The notes: generated from the sequence alone by a model not told the origin. A stretch of 64,000 bases of DNA from Azospirillum brasilense (GCF_007827815.1 NZ_VITH01000007.1:310001-374000); one strand, 5' to 3'. Positions 50,914 through 61,153 are shown, numbered from the stretch's first letter. Program-made: numbers and translations.

Positions 50914-53559
50914 ATGACGATGGAGCGGGGCTCCGTGGATCTTTCCGGCCGGGGCCCGCTGCCCCCCACCGACACCGACCGCGACGTCCGTGCCGCCCGG
51001 CCGGCCGGGGACGCCGCGCCGCGCCGCGGGCCGGCCGGGCTGACCGACCTGCTGTTCCTCATGCTCGGCGCCGCCGGCCTGCTGGCCGTGATGATGCCGG
51101 AGGAGGGGCGCGACCGGCTGATGCTGCCGCTCGGCGTGATGACGCTGGCGATGGCGGCGCTGGCCGTGCTGTCGGTGCGCCGCGCCCGCGCGGCGGCGGC
51201 GGCGCTGGACCGTTCCGCCCGCCTGCTGCGCGCCGCCAACGAGGAACTGGCGGCCAGCCGACAGCGCTTCCGCGATTTCGCCGAGGCCGCGTCCGACTGG
51301 TTTTGGGAAAGCGCCGCCGACCACCGCTACACCTACGTGTCCGAACGGCTGCCGGAAATTCTCGGCGGCGACCCGGCGCCGGTGTTTGGCGATTCGCTGC
51401 TCGACCTCGGCGCGCTGGTCGAGGACACCGACACCTGGCTGGACCATCTGGCCGACATCGAGGCCGGGCGGACCTTCCGCGACCTGGAGGTCACGCTGCG
51501 CGACGGGGCGGGCGACACCCGCGTCTTCCGCATCAGCGCCCAGCCCTTCACCGACGCGGACGGGCGGTTCGCCGGTTACCGCGGCACCGGCATCGAGACG
51601 ACCGCGGAGACCCTGGCCCTGGTCGAGGCGCGCTTCATGCAGTCGGTGGTGCACGACGCGCTGTCCAGCATCTCCGAGGGCTTCGTGCTGTTCAGCCCGG
51701 ACGACCGCCTGATCTTCTGCAACGAGCGTTACCGCAGCGCCTACCCGAATCTGGCCGACGTGCTGGTGCCCGGCACCGCCTTCAAGGACATCCTGCGCGC
51801 CGCCGCCGAGCGCGGCGGGTACGAGGGCGACGACCGCGAGATGGCCGACTGGATCGCCGAGCGGATGAAGCGCCACCTGCTGCACACCGATCCGGTCGAC
51901 GGCCGCCTGTCCGACGGGCGCTGGTACCGCATCAGCGAGCACGCCACCGGCTCCGGCGGCATCGTGAAAATCCTGATGGACATCACCGAGTTGAAGCGGC
52001 GCGAGGAGCAGCTCGCCGGCCAGACCGAGCGGCTGGAGGCCACCGTCAGCGCGCTCAGCGAGAGCGAGAAGCGCTACCGCCAGCTGGTCGAGCTGGCGCC
52101 TTACGGCATCGTCATCTGGGACCGCCGGGCCATCCGCTTCGGCAACGCCGCCGCGGCGTCCATCCTGGGGGTGGGCGGCAGCGGCGGGCTGGAGGGGGTG
52201 GACCTCAACCGCTTCATCGTCGAGGCGGAGACCGTGACGACGCGGCTCGGGCTGGGAGCGGAGGGCGACCACCAGCGCGTGGAATGCGCGATCGCCCGCC
52301 CGTCCGGCGAGCAGCGCCATGTGGAGATCGGCGCCTTCCCAGCGGTCTATCAGCGGGAGGCGGCGGTTCTCCTGGTGCTGAACGACGTGACCGAGCGCCG
52401 CCGCGCCGAAGCGGAGCTGCAGAAATCGCAGAAGATGGAGGCGGTGGGCCGCATGGCCGGCGGCATCGCCCACGAGTTCAACAACATGCTGACCGCCATC
52501 GGCGGATTTGCCCGGCTGGCCGAGCGGGCGCCGGATGACCCGGCGCGCGTCACCACCTGCGTGCGGGAGATCGCCAAAGCCTCCGACCGGGCCGCCGCGC
52601 TGACCGCTCAGCTTCTCGACTTCTCGCGCCGTCGCCCGTCCGACGAGACGGAGGTGGTGGCGCTGGCGCCGCTGGTGCGTGACCTGAAGGTCTTCCTGAA
52701 GCCGCTGATGAGCGCCGGCATCGACCTGGACATCCGCATCGGCGACGGGGACGCCCACGCCGTCGCCAACCCGGTGATGCTGAACCAGGCGATCCTGAAC
52801 CTCGCCCTCAACGCGCGCGACGCCATGCCGGACGGCGGGCGGCTGACCATCGCGCTGGACAGCGCCCTGCCGGACGCCGGCTTCTTCGGGCGGCACGGTG
52901 CGCTGGCGCACGGGCGCTACGCGGTGATCCGGGTCGTCGACGAGGGTTGCGGCGTGCCGGAGGCGGTGCGCGACCGCATCTGGGAACCCTTCTTCACCAC
53001 CAAGGAGCCGGGCAAGGGCACCGGGCTCGGCCTGTGGATGGTCTACGGCACCGCCCAGCAGGCCGGCGGGGCCGTGGAGATGGAGGCCGGGCCGGACGGG
53101 CGCGGCAGCGTCTTCTCCATCCATCTGCCCGCGGTTCCCGCTCCCGCTCCGGCCGGCTCGCTGGCGGACGGGCTGGGGCTGGGCGAGGACGAGGGGGCCG
53201 CCATCCTGCTGGTGGACGACGAGGAGGCCGTCCGCACCTACGTCCGGCTGGCGCTGGAGGAGGCCGGTTGTACGGTGACCGAGGCGGTGGATGGGCTGGA
53301 CGCGCTGGAGCGCTGGGACGAATGCGGCGGGCTGTTCGACGCCGTGGTGTCCGACATGTCGATGCCGCGGATGAACGGGCTGGAGCTGAGCCGCGCCCTG
53401 GCGGAGCGCAACCCCGACCTGCGCATCCTCTTCCTGACGGGCTACGCGTCCCATGAAACGGCGGCGGACATGACGGCACAGCCCGGCCGCCGGATCGTCA
53501 TGAAGCCAGTGGCCCCGGACCGCCTGATCGAGGCGGTGCGCGGGCTGCTGGCCGAATGA
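50914..53559 (+). CDS. Membrane-anchored triple-PAS hybrid histidine kinase (module 2)
   Basis: This 881-residue kinase has two N-terminal membrane helices (about 44-61 and 69-88) with almost no periplasmic loop. Three PAS domains (about 117-235, 250-365, 385-495) are followed by HisKA with His520 in [11 protein letters not shown], HATPase_c ([29 protein letters not shown]) and a receiver with Asp814 in AVVSDMSMP. It senses a cytoplasmic or membrane-derived cue. ATG 50914 is preferred over a TTG 18 bp upstream. It is paralogous to the module-1 kinase, with an added membrane anchor and PAS. Confidence 0.93.
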   Translation: MTMERGSVDLSGRGPLPPTDTDRDVRAARPAGDAAPRRGPAGLTDLLFLMLGAAGLLAVMMPEEGRDRLMLPLGVMTLAMAALAVLSVRRARAAAAALDRSARLLRAANEELAASRQRFRDFAEAASDWFWESAADHRYTYVSERLPEILGGDPAPVFGDSLLDLGALVEDTDTWLDHLADIEAGRTFRDLEVTLRDGAGDTRVFRISAQPFTDADGRFAGYRGTGIETTAETLALVEARFMQSVVHDALSSISEGFVLFSPDDRLIFCNERYRSAYPNLADVLVPGTAFKDILRAAAERGGYEGDDREMADWIAERMKRHLLHTDPVDGRLSDGRWYRISEHATGSGGIVKILMDITELKRREEQLAGQTERLEATVSALSESEKRYRQLVELAPYGIVIWDRRAIRFGNAAAASILGVGGSGGLEGVDLNRFIVEAETVTTRLGLGAEGDHQRVECAIARPSGEQRHVEIGAFPAVYQREAAVLLVLNDVTERRRAEAELQKSQKMEAVGRMAGGIAHEFNNMLTAIGGFARLAERAPDDPARVTTCVREIAKASDRAAALTAQLLDFSRRRPSDETEVVALAPLVRDLKVFLKPLMSAGIDLDIRIGDGDAHAVANPVMLNQAILNLALNARDAMPDGGRLTIALDSALPDAGFFGRHGALAHGRYAVIRVVDEGCGVPEAVRDRIWEPFFTTKEPGKGTGLGLWMVYGTAQQAGGAVEMEAGPDGRGSVFSIHLPAVPAPAPAGSLADGLGLGEDEGAAILLVDDEEAVRTYVRLALEEAGCTVTEAVDGLDALERWDECGGLFDAVVSDMSMPRMNGLELSRALAERNPDLRILFLTGYASHETAADMTAQPGRRIVMKPVAPDRLIEAVRGLLAE

Positions 53560-53573
53560 GACGGGGTTAGGGC

Positions 53574-55463
53574 ATGGCATCGGACCAGAGCATCGCGGAC
53601 GGCCGGGATAGCGGTCGTGACCTGGACACGGATGGCGGGAGCGACACCGCCGTCTGCCGGACCCCGGAGGACTTCTACGCCCCGCAAGGCCGCGACAGCA
53701 TCGGCCGGCATTGCCAGCGCTACTTCGACGAGAACGCGCTGACGCCGACCGAGCTTCTGCACTCCCCCCGCCACCAGCAGAGCCTGTCCAACATCCCGAC
53801 CTTCGTCGCCATCCTGCAGCAGGCGGAACGGGCCATGGACCGCAAGGGCGCGCTGACCGCCCTGGTCAACGAGGTCGCCCGGGTGACCCGCGAGCGGCTG
53901 AAGGACGCCCAGCCGCCGGACCTGACTCCGGCCACCTACGCCGCCACGGCGGAGCGGCTGATCGCCGCCCGCGACGCCTTCACCGGGCGCTTCATGGTCG
54001 ATGCGGCGCTGACCACGCATCTGTACCAGGGCCGCAGCTTCGCCGAGAAGGCGCGGCTCCTGCTGGAACTGGCGGACGGCCTGGAGGACGCCGACGCGCT
54101 GGCGCCGCTCGACCGGCTGCTCGGCGAGATCCTGCGCAGCGACACCGGCACCGCCTCCTGCTCCCTGGACGCGCCGTTCGTGGACCGGGTGGACATGATC
54201 GTGACGCTGATCGCCGGGGACAAGCCGCTGTCCGAAGAGGCGCCGCCGGTCTTCCGGAGTCTCGAGACACTGGTCCGCCGCACGGCCATGCCGGTGCTGA
54301 GCGACAGCCTGATCGTCGCGCTGCGCCGCGAATTGTCGAAGCCCGACCGCTTCACCATCACCAGCGCCGGTGACCTGTTCGGGGTGGAGGCGGTGCAGCG
54401 GGAGATCATGGCGCTGAGCCAGGTGTCGCAGCGCCTGCGCACGGGGGAGGGCTATTTCGGCGGCGCCCGGACGGAGGCGGCGCTCCAGCGGCGCAGCGCG
54501 CTGCTCGTCAACGAGGACACGCTGCCCGAGATCACCAAGGGGCGGACGCTGATGCAGAAGCTCCGCATCCTGTTCGTCCTGCAGAGGATGCCGCTGTCGC
54601 CGAGCGCCGAGCGGGCGGTGAACGGCTATCTGACGCAGTTCTTCGACGGGCGGGACTTCGCCGGGCGCCTGCTCGACTGCTGGAAGGAGAAGACCGAGAA
54701 GCTGAAGGGGCTGGCCGAGGTCCAGAAGCTCGTGCTCGACAGCGCCTTCGCGGAGGACGTCCGCGAGCATATGGCCGGGCAGATCGACGAGATCCAGAAC
54801 GCCTTCATCCGCACCCAGCGGCTGCTGAGCCCCCTCCAGGGCAAGGACGAGCCGAACCCCGACACCGTTCTGGAAATGGTCCGGCTGGCCGGCGACGGCG
54901 CCTTCTGCCGCGGCAAGAGCCGGGCGGCGGTCGCCAAGGCGCTGTACCGGCAGGTGCACCGGCCACGCTTCGTGCGCTCCTTCCTGTTGGGTGCCACGGG
55001 CGGCAAGGAGCGTTCGGCGCGCGCCTCCTGGATGCGTGGGGCGCTCGGGGTGGTCGGCGTGCCCTTCATCGACCTCGGCGCCATCCGCGTCCTGGTCGTC
55101 GATGACGAGGACGGGCCGCGCCATTTCGTCGAATCGGTGCTGCGCGACCTCGGCATCGGCCACATCGACACGGCGGCGGACGGGCAGGAGGCGCTGCTCC
55201 GGCTGGCCGGGGACGGGGCGTACGACCTGATCGTCTGCGACTGGATGATGCCCAAGGCCAGCGGCCTCGACGTGCTGCGCCGGGTGCGCGAGGTGCGGCG
55301 CGATCTGCCCTTCCTGATGGTGACGGCGCTCGCCACGCTGAAGGCGGTGGAGCGGGCTCTGGCCCACAACGTCAGCGCCTACATCGCCAAGCCCTTCACC
55401 CCGGAGCAGCTCGAGGAAAAGGTCTTTCTCGTCCTGACCCAAAAATCGGCCCCCGGCGCGTGA
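53574..55463 (+). CDS. Large helical-domain protein with C-terminal CheY-like receiver (module 2)
   Basis: In this 629-residue paralogue of the 48837 protein, the first 500 residues are an unrecognised helical region. Residues 504-629 are a receiver (VLVVDDED, Asp556 in LIVCDWMMP, Lys606 in YIAKPF). Motifs shared with its partner include GGARTEAALQRRSALL, GRDFAGRLLD, QIDEIQNAFIRTQ (about 403-415) and the near-identical end AYIAKPFTPEQLEEK. It begins 14 bp after the module-2 kinase. It has no HTH, enzymatic or GGDEF motif, so the output mechanism is unknown. Confidence 0.9.
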   Translation: MASDQSIADGRDSGRDLDTDGGSDTAVCRTPEDFYAPQGRDSIGRHCQRYFDENALTPTELLHSPRHQQSLSNIPTFVAILQQAERAMDRKGALTALVNEVARVTRERLKDAQPPDLTPATYAATAERLIAARDAFTGRFMVDAALTTHLYQGRSFAEKARLLLELADGLEDADALAPLDRLLGEILRSDTGTASCSLDAPFVDRVDMIVTLIAGDKPLSEEAPPVFRSLETLVRRTAMPVLSDSLIVALRRELSKPDRFTITSAGDLFGVEAVQREIMALSQVSQRLRTGEGYFGGARTEAALQRRSALLVNEDTLPEITKGRTLMQKLRILFVLQRMPLSPSAERAVNGYLTQFFDGRDFAGRLLDCWKEKTEKLKGLAEVQKLVLDSAFAEDVREHMAGQIDEIQNAFIRTQRLLSPLQGKDEPNPDTVLEMVRLAGDGAFCRGKSRAAVAKALYRQVHRPRFVRSFLLGATGGKERSARASWMRGALGVVGVPFIDLGAIRVLVVDDEDGPRHFVESVLRDLGIGHIDTAADGQEALLRLAGDGAYDLIVCDWMMPKASGLDVLRRVREVRRDLPFLMVTALATLKAVERALAHNVSAYIAKPFTPEQLEEKVFLVLTQKSAPGA

Positions 55464-55695
55464 GCGGAGCAACCAAAGCTGGTTGCGGCATTCTTTTATG
55501 TCTCCTGTGGGTTATCAATTTCCAGGCGCGAGCGTCAAAACAATCTCGATGGTTGTTCTGAAGTTGTTTGAATTTCTTTGAGGAGAATTGAGTAAAACTA
55601 TTAACAAATGAGTCACGATTGCTTCGATAGCATTCCGGCAAAGGAACGGCCCGCGCGCCACCGCCCGTTGGCGCGGATTTGTCGGAAGGGTTGTC

Positions 55696-57381
55696 ATGTT
55701 CGATAATGTGTCCATCCGCTCGAAGCTGTGGGGGTTGGTGGCGCTGGCGAGCGTCGCTTCGGCGGCCATCGTCGGCGCCGGCCTCTGGCTGAATTACCAG
55801 CGCATGCACGCGGACCGCGTCCAGTCCCTGCGCTTCATGGTGGAGGCGGCGCACAGCATGGCCGCCGCCTACGAGGCGGAGGCCGCCGCCGGGCAGATCA
55901 CCCGGGAAGAGGCGCAGACCCGCTTCAAGCGGTCGCTCCTCGCCATGCGCTACGGCGGGCAGGAGTATCTGTTCGCGATCACGCTGGACGGCTTCGGCTT
56001 CGCCCATCCCAGCCCGAAGCTGATGGGGCAGGACGTCTCCGGCGTGAAGGACACCAAGGGGGCGCCGATCCTGATGGACATGGCGCGCATCGCCAAGGCC
56101 TCGGGCGAGGGCACCTACGGATATTTCTGGAACGTCGCCCCGAACAGCGACGAGACGGCGGCGAAGCTGTCCTACATCAAGACCTTCCAGCCCTGGGGCA
56201 TCTACATCGGGACGGGCGTCTTCATCGACGACATCCGCAGCGCCTTCCTGAGCACGCTGTGGACCGTTCTGGCGGTGGCCGGTCTTCTGGCCGTGCCGGC
56301 GGTCGGCCTGATCGCGCTGGTCGGGGTGCGGCTCAGCGCCACGATCCGCAGCCTCAGCGTCCGTATGCACGCCCTGGCGGACGGCGATCTTTCGGTCGCC
56401 TTTCCCGAGGCGAACCGCCGCGACGAGATCGGCGCCATGGCGGGCGCCGCCCGCGTGTTCCTGGGCAACGCCGCGGAGAAGAAGCGCCTGGAGGCCGATC
56501 AGGCCGCCGCGCTGCATCGCTCCGAGGAGGACAAGCGCCGCACTCTCGCCGGCCTTGCCGAGCGCTTCGAGCGGAGCGTCGGCGAGGTGATGAAGTCGGT
56601 GTCGCACGAAACCGAGGCGATGGAGCGCGAGGCCCAGGAGATGACCCGCGCCGCCGGGCAGACCGACCGGCTGGCCGGCGCCGTGGCGTCGGCGACGGAG
56701 CAGACCTCGGCCAACGTGCAGACGGTCGCGGTGGCGACGGAACAGCTGTCGGGCTCGGTGGGGGAGATCAGCCGGCGGGTCGCCGACGCGTCGCGGATCG
56801 CGCGCGAGGCCGTCAGCGCGTCGGAGCGCGCCACCGGCAAGGTGACCGGGCTGGCCGAGGCGGTCGGGCGGATCGGCACCGTGGTCAGCCTGATCAACGA
56901 CATCGCGGCGCAGACCAACCTGCTGGCGCTCAACGCGACCATCGAGGCGGCACGGGCCGGCGAGGCCGGCAAGGGCTTCGCGGTGGTCGCCGGCGAGGTG
57001 AAGAGCCTCGCCAGCCAGACCGCCAAGGCGACCGAGGAGATCGCTGCCCAGGTCGCCGGCGTCCAGTCCGCCACCGGCGAGGCGGTGGAGGAGATCGGCG
57101 GCGTGGCGCGGGTGATCGAACAGGTGAACGGGATCGCCACGATCATCGCGTCGGCGGTGGAGGAGCAGGGGGCGGCGACCCAGGCCATCAGCCGCAACGT
57201 GCAGCAGGCCGCCGAGGTCACGCGCGACGTGGCGCGGGACATCTCGGGCGTGACGGCCGCCGCCGGGCAGTGCGGGAAGATGGCCTACGCCGTGCTGGAG
57301 GCGTCCCGGCAACTGGCCCAGCAGTCCGAGTCCCTGAACGGCGAGATCGGCGGCTTCCTGGGTACCCTGCGCACCCAGTGA
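55696..57381 (+). CDS. Methyl-accepting chemotaxis protein with periplasmic Cache-like domain
   Basis: This 561-residue chemoreceptor has a first helix (about 12-32) and a periplasmic small-Cache-type sensor (about 35-190, with [27 protein letters not shown] and [16 protein letters not shown]). A second helix (about 192-218), HAMP, and a signalling domain with the invariant hairpin [33 protein letters not shown] (read in parts, near residue 405) follow. The ligand is unknown; sCache often binds carboxylates. A 232-bp AT-rich region precedes it. No CheW-tethering pentapeptide tail is visible. Confidence 0.95.
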   Translation: MFDNVSIRSKLWGLVALASVASAAIVGAGLWLNYQRMHADRVQSLRFMVEAAHSMAAAYEAEAAAGQITREEAQTRFKRSLLAMRYGGQEYLFAITLDGFGFAHPSPKLMGQDVSGVKDTKGAPILMDMARIAKASGEGTYGYFWNVAPNSDETAAKLSYIKTFQPWGIYIGTGVFIDDIRSAFLSTLWTVLAVAGLLAVPAVGLIALVGVRLSATIRSLSVRMHALADGDLSVAFPEANRRDEIGAMAGAARVFLGNAAEKKRLEADQAAALHRSEEDKRRTLAGLAERFERSVGEVMKSVSHETEAMEREAQEMTRAAGQTDRLAGAVASATEQTSANVQTVAVATEQLSGSVGEISRRVADASRIAREAVSASERATGKVTGLAEAVGRIGTVVSLINDIAAQTNLLALNATIEAARAGEAGKGFAVVAGEVKSLASQTAKATEEIAAQVAGVQSATGEAVEEIGGVARVIEQVNGIATIIASAVEEQGAATQAISRNVQQAAEVTRDVARDISGVTAAAGQCGKMAYAVLEASRQLAQQSESLNGEIGGFLGTLRTQ

Positions 57382-57400
57382 CCGGCGGGGCGCCGGGTTT

Positions 57401-58279
57401 TCAGTCGGCGGCGGCGCGGATGCCCGAATCCGGAGCCGCTGTCTTTGGAGTTGCCGGCTTCGGAGCCGTCTTCTCCTGCGCCGGCTTTCCCAGGACGGTC
57501 GTCTCCACCCAGCCCGCGACGTGGCGGGCGACCGCTTCCCAGCCGGGTTCGAGCATCATGCTGTGCCCCATCTCCGGGAAGAACACCGGCTCCGTCCGGA
57601 AGGCGCGGGCGGTGGCCTCGACTTGGTCCTTGGGGATCAGCCGGTCCTCCTCCGCGCCCAGAACGGCCACGCGGGCGCCGCGGGCCGGCAGCAGCGGGAA
57701 GGGAATCCAGCCGCCGATGTCGAGAAGCACGCGCTGCGATTCCTCCTGCATCAGCGGCTCGTAGCGCTTGGCCAGCTCCAGCGGTACCCGGTCGGAGAAC
57801 ATGGCGCGGCGCACCGCCTCCGCCTCGATGCCGTTGGCGAAGGTCATCAGCCTGCCCATCTGCTGGAACACGTAGGGATCGCTCCAGGCCAGCCGCAACG
57901 AGGATTCCAGCAGGCCGTGCGGCGGGGCGGAGGCCATCAGGACCGCCCCCGGGAAGCGCCGGCGGGCCAGGGCCCGCTGGACCACCATGCCGCCCATGGA
58001 ATGGCCGATCAGCACCGGCGGCGTCGAACAGGACTCCACCGCGCTCAGAACATCATCCACATAGTCGGCGATGCCGAAGCTGTTCAGCCGCTCCCGCCCC
58101 GCGCTGGCGCCATGGCCGCGCAGGGACACGGCGTGGGCCTCCCACCCCTGCTCGGCGAACCAGGGCAGGAAATGCTCGTCCCAGATCCAGCCGGCGCAGA
58201 AGGCGCCATGGACGAACAGCAGGGGCACGGGCTTGGCCGGTCCGGCAGGGCGGCGGCTGAGGATTTCAAGCTTGGGCAT
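57401..58279 (-). CDS. Alpha/beta hydrolase
   Basis: This 292-residue hydrolase has LLFVHGAFCAGWIWDE (oxyanion), VSLRGHGAS, the nucleophile elbow LIGHSMGGMVVQ (Ser near residue 94), an acid in GAEEDRLIPKDQ and the catalytic His in PEMGHSMMLEPGW. The C-terminus is an unstructured Lys/Pro/Ala tail of about 30 residues. There is no signal peptide. Substrate unknown. It is convergent with the chemoreceptor gene, 19 bp apart. Confidence 0.9.
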   Translation of the reverse strand: MPKLEILSRRPAGPAKPVPLLFVHGAFCAGWIWDEHFLPWFAEQGWEAHAVSLRGHGASAGRERLNSFGIADYVDDVLSAVESCSTPPVLIGHSMGGMVVQRALARRRFPGAVLMASAPPHGLLESSLRLAWSDPYVFQQMGRLMTFANGIEAEAVRRAMFSDRVPLELAKRYEPLMQEESQRVLLDIGGWIPFPLLPARGARVAVLGAEEDRLIPKDQVEATARAFRTEPVFFPEMGHSMMLEPGWEAVARHVAGWVETTVLGKPAQEKTAPKPATPKTAAPDSGIRAAAD

Positions 58280-58355
58280 GGGCGGTCCGGTCCGGATGCT
58301 GCGGTGCGGGAGAAAACCAGAGGTAGCCTCTCCCGGTTCCGCTGTCGACCCACGC

Positions 58356-59000
58356 TCAGCCGTTGGCAGCCTTGAGGAGATGGGTGGTGAACCAGGAGCG
58401 CGCAGAATCGGCCACTTGATCCAGCTTGCCGGTCTCCTCGAACAGGCGACCGGCCCCCGGCACCACCTCCAGCGCCTTGGTGCAGTGCAGCCGGGCGAAG
58501 GCGTCGTTGTTGAGGTCCAGCGCCGGGGCGTCCTTGCCGCCGACCACCAGCAGGGTGGGGGCGGCGACGGCGTTCAGCCATTCCTCCGCCAGATCGGGAC
58601 GCCCGCCGCGGCAGACCACGGCGCCGATCCCGTCATGCTCCGCGGCGCGCCCCGCCGCGATCAGCGCCGACGCCGCCCCCGACCCGGCACCGAAGAAGCC
58701 GATGGGCTTGCGCTCGACCGCGGTGGCGGCGCGCAGGTGGCGGACGGCCAGCAGCAGCCGTTCGGATTGGCGGTGGACGTCGAACTGGTTGGCCGGGTCG
58801 GCCTTTTCCCCCTCGGTCAGCAGGTCCATCAGCAGCGTGGCGAATCCGGCCTCGCGCAGGCGGGCGGCGACGCGGACGTTGCGCGGGCTCGTCCGCCCGC
58901 TGGATGTGCCGTGGGCGAAGATCACCACCGCCGCGAAACCGGCCGGTGCCCCGAATTGCCCCGCAAGACCGAGCGGTGGAATGTAGAGCGTCGTCTCCAT
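58356..59000 (-). CDS. Dienelactone hydrolase-like alpha/beta hydrolase
   Basis: This 214-residue protein has VVIFAHGTSSGRTSPRN, LLMDLLTEGE, a candidate nucleophile Ser in FFGAGSGAASAL (about residue 106), an acid in VVGGKDAPALDLNN and a C-terminal region where a His would normally follow (GAGRLFEETGKLDQVADSA). The expected catalytic His is replaced by Arg-Leu in GAGRLF, so activity is uncertain. It lies upstream of the preceding hydrolase on the same strand with 76 bp between. Many relatives are annotated simply as hydrolases. Confidence 0.82.
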   Translation of the reverse strand: METTLYIPPLGLAGQFGAPAGFAAVVIFAHGTSSGRTSPRNVRVAARLREAGFATLLMDLLTEGEKADPANQFDVHRQSERLLLAVRHLRAATAVERKPIGFFGAGSGAASALIAAGRAAEHDGIGAVVCRGGRPDLAEEWLNAVAAPTLLVVGGKDAPALDLNNDAFARLHCTKALEVVPGAGRLFEETGKLDQVADSARSWFTTHLLKAANG

Positions 59001-59140
59001 GCGCCTTTCCCCCTTTCGTTGGGCCTTGCCCCGATGAGGTGCCTGGCCGGTGGCTCAACAGGCCGGATGGTCGGTCCGTGCCCGATGGCCTACAGTGACG
59101 ATCCCGGACCGAATCCAGAGATCGGTATCGGTCCCCGGTG

Positions 59141-59147
59141 AAGGGAG
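59141..59147 (+). promoter_or_regulatory. Shine-Dalgarno AAGGGAG that sets a TTG start
   Basis: AAGGGAG lies 8 bp before the TTG at 59156. It supports that start over the GTG at 59138, which has no ribosome site. Confidence 0.6.
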
Positions 59148-59155
59148 ACCCACCT

Positions 59156-59659
59156 TTGTCAGACAAGCCCCCCGCCACTGTCCCGCCCATCGTCCCACCC
59201 GCTGCACCTGTCCTCGACCCCGCCGCCGTCGGGGCGAAGCTCGGCGCCACCGGCTACCCGGAGCCGTTCCGCGCGGCGGTCGCCGGCCGCCTGCGCAAGC
59301 GGCTGGGCAACCCGCTGGGGATCACCAACTTCGGCGTGAACCTGACCCGGCTGGAGCCGGGCGCCGCTTCGGCCCTGCGGCACTGGCACACCCGCCAGGA
59401 CGAGTTCGTCTATGTGCTGGACGGCGAGCTGACCCTGGTCACCGACGCCGGCGAGACGGTTCTGCGTCCCGGCATGTGCGCCGGCTTCCCGGCCGGCAAG
59501 CCCGACGGACACCAGCTCGTCAACCGCTCCGACGAGCCGGCCACCTATCTGGAGGTCGGCGACCGCAGCGCGGGGGACGAGGCGCATTACCCGGACGAGG
59601 ATCTGCGCTACGACAGCGCGACGGACCTCTTCACGCACCGCGACGGCACCCCCTGGTGA
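59156..59659 (+). CDS. Cupin-domain protein
   Basis: This 167-residue protein (TTG start) has an N-terminal Pro-rich segment and a single cupin barrel. Cupin motif 1 is ALRHWHTRQDEFVYVLDGELTL, with metal-ligand His-His-Glu. Motif 2 is near GMCAGFPAGKPDGHQLVN, ending in the His. Early residues GNPLGITNFGVNLTRLEPG are typical of a cupin family often associated with transcription-linked or sugar proteins. The role is unknown. It sits divergent to the hydrolase and convergent to the FAD gene. Confidence 0.88.
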   Translation: MSDKPPATVPPIVPPAAPVLDPAAVGAKLGATGYPEPFRAAVAGRLRKRLGNPLGITNFGVNLTRLEPGAASALRHWHTRQDEFVYVLDGELTLVTDAGETVLRPGMCAGFPAGKPDGHQLVNRSDEPATYLEVGDRSAGDEAHYPDEDLRYDSATDLFTHRDGTPW

Positions 59660-59678
59660 GCGGGCGGCTCCCATCCGG

Positions 59679-61145
59679 TCAGGGCACCGCCCGCGCGCCG
59701 AGAAACGCCGGCTCCGCCAGTGGATAGGCGGATCGCCGCAGCCGGGCGATGTGTCCTGCGGCCCGGGCGCATTGGCTGCGCAGTTCGGGCACCGCGGTCA
59801 TCTCCCAGAAGGGCGGCCGGCTGACCGGGCCGAGCGCGAACAGCCGGTCCGACGCCCGCCCGTCCTCGCCGATCAGGGCACCGTCCGCCGTGACGTCCAG
59901 CCCCAGCCGCAGCGGGTCGGGCCGCGCCAGACCGCGCGTCAGCAGCGCCTTGACCAGCGGATGGCCGATCCGGCCGAAATCGCACTCGGTGCCGGTGGCG
60001 TTGACGATGGCTCCCACCGTCCGGGTCCAGACGGTGCCCTCCGCCCCGCGGGCGCGCACGGTTGCCTCCACCCCGTTCGGCACCAGAGCCAATGTCTGCA
60101 GGCGGCCGGCGCGGATGGCCAGCCGGCCGTTCGCGCAGAGCGCGGCGATGCGGGCGGCCACCTCCGGCGCGATGCGGTGGCGATGGACCTCCCAATAGGG
60201 GCGGACATGGCGCAGGAAGCGCCGCCGCTCCTCGATCGGCAGATGGCTCCAGATCAGGTGGTGGTAGGGGCGCAGCGCGTCGAAGGCCGACCGCCAGTCG
60301 AATCCCGTCTCCCGCGCGCGGCGGATGTCGGCTTTCAGGGCGATCATCACGTCCAGGACGGTGCGCGGCATCACCTGCGGGTGGATGAAGCTCTTGAAGG
60401 GCCGCGTCTCCTCGTGCGTCTGGGGCAGCAGGCCGCGGCGCGACAAAGCGAGGATCGGGCCGCGGTGCCCCTGGTCCTCCAGCGACAGGACGGTGTCCAC
60501 CATGGTCAGCCCGGTGCCGAGGATCAGCACGGGTGCGTCGGGGGCGATCGTGGCCAGCGCCGGCCAGTCCCAGGGCGAGCCCACGTAGCGGCTGGAGGCA
60601 TAGACCTCCGGCGCCGGGACCGGCGGCGGCGAGGGGGGGAAGTTGCCGACGCAGAGGACCGCCGTGTCCACCGACAGGCTGGTGCCGTTGCCCAGCCGCA
60701 GCCGGGTGCCCCGGGCGTCCGACGCGACGTCCACCGCCTCCGCCTGCGACACGGTGAGCGAGACGTGGGGCGGGGCGGCCGCCACGGCTTCGCGCAGGAC
60801 GTCCTGGATGTAGGCGCCGTAGCGGGCACGGGAAACGAAGGCGTGGCCGCTGGGCGGAACCGCGCCATTGCCGCTGTCGTGTGCCTCGCCGTCCTGGGCC
60901 CACAGCCAGCGCAGGAAATGCCGCGGATCGTCCGGATAGGCGCTCATGTTGTAGGCGCGCACGTTCAGGAGATGCGCGGCGTTGGGGGTGGAGTAGGCGA
61001 GCCCGGCGCCGACGCTGGGCGTGCGTTCGATCAGGTGCAGGCTGGTCGGCTCATCGGCGGAGCGCAACAGATGCGCGGCAAGGACGCTGCCGGTGAAGCC
61101 GGCCCCGATGATGGCGATGCGGCGTTTCGAAGGGCGTGCTGACAA
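59679..61145 (-). CDS. FAD/NAD(P)-binding oxidoreductase (NAD_binding_9, COG4529-like)
   Basis: This protein is 488 residues from the TTG start. The N-terminal Rossmann fold IAIIGAGFTGSVLAAHLLR binds FAD. Then come GAGLAYSTPNAAHLLNVRAYNMS, AVLCVGNFPPSPP, a second dinucleotide loop VLILGTGLTMVDT, NATGTECDF and a late SRPPFWEMTAVPELR. This pattern belongs to the FAD/NAD(P)-binding, hydroxyacylglutathione-hydrolase-adjacent COG4529 group, whose substrate is unknown. Start: TTG with GAGGAG at 61154-61159; an in-frame ATG at 61250 gives 35 more residues of low-similarity sequence. Confidence 0.88.
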   Translation of the reverse strand: MSARPSKRRIAIIGAGFTGSVLAAHLLRSADEPTSLHLIERTPSVGAGLAYSTPNAAHLLNVRAYNMSAYPDDPRHFLRWLWAQDGEAHDSGNGAVPPSGHAFVSRARYGAYIQDVLREAVAAAPPHVSLTVSQAEAVDVASDARGTRLRLGNGTSLSVDTAVLCVGNFPPSPPPVPAPEVYASSRYVGSPWDWPALATIAPDAPVLILGTGLTMVDTVLSLEDQGHRGPILALSRRGLLPQTHEETRPFKSFIHPQVMPRTVLDVMIALKADIRRARETGFDWRSAFDALRPYHHLIWSHLPIEERRRFLRHVRPYWEVHRHRIAPEVAARIAALCANGRLAIRAGRLQTLALVPNGVEATVRARGAEGTVWTRTVGAIVNATGTECDFGRIGHPLVKALLTRGLARPDPLRLGLDVTADGALIGEDGRASDRLFALGPVSRPPFWEMTAVPELRSQCARAAGHIARLRRSAYPLAEPAFLGARAVP

Positions 61146-61153
61146 CGTCGTCG

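Noticed and set aside
55464..55695. Possible sigma28-type promoter in the AT-rich leader of the chemoreceptor
   Set aside because: TAAA is present, but no GCCGATAA-like partner lies at the right distance.
59138..59155. GTG at 59138 as the cupin start
   Set aside because: It has no Shine-Dalgarno, and the AAGGGAG site is correctly spaced for the TTG at 59156.
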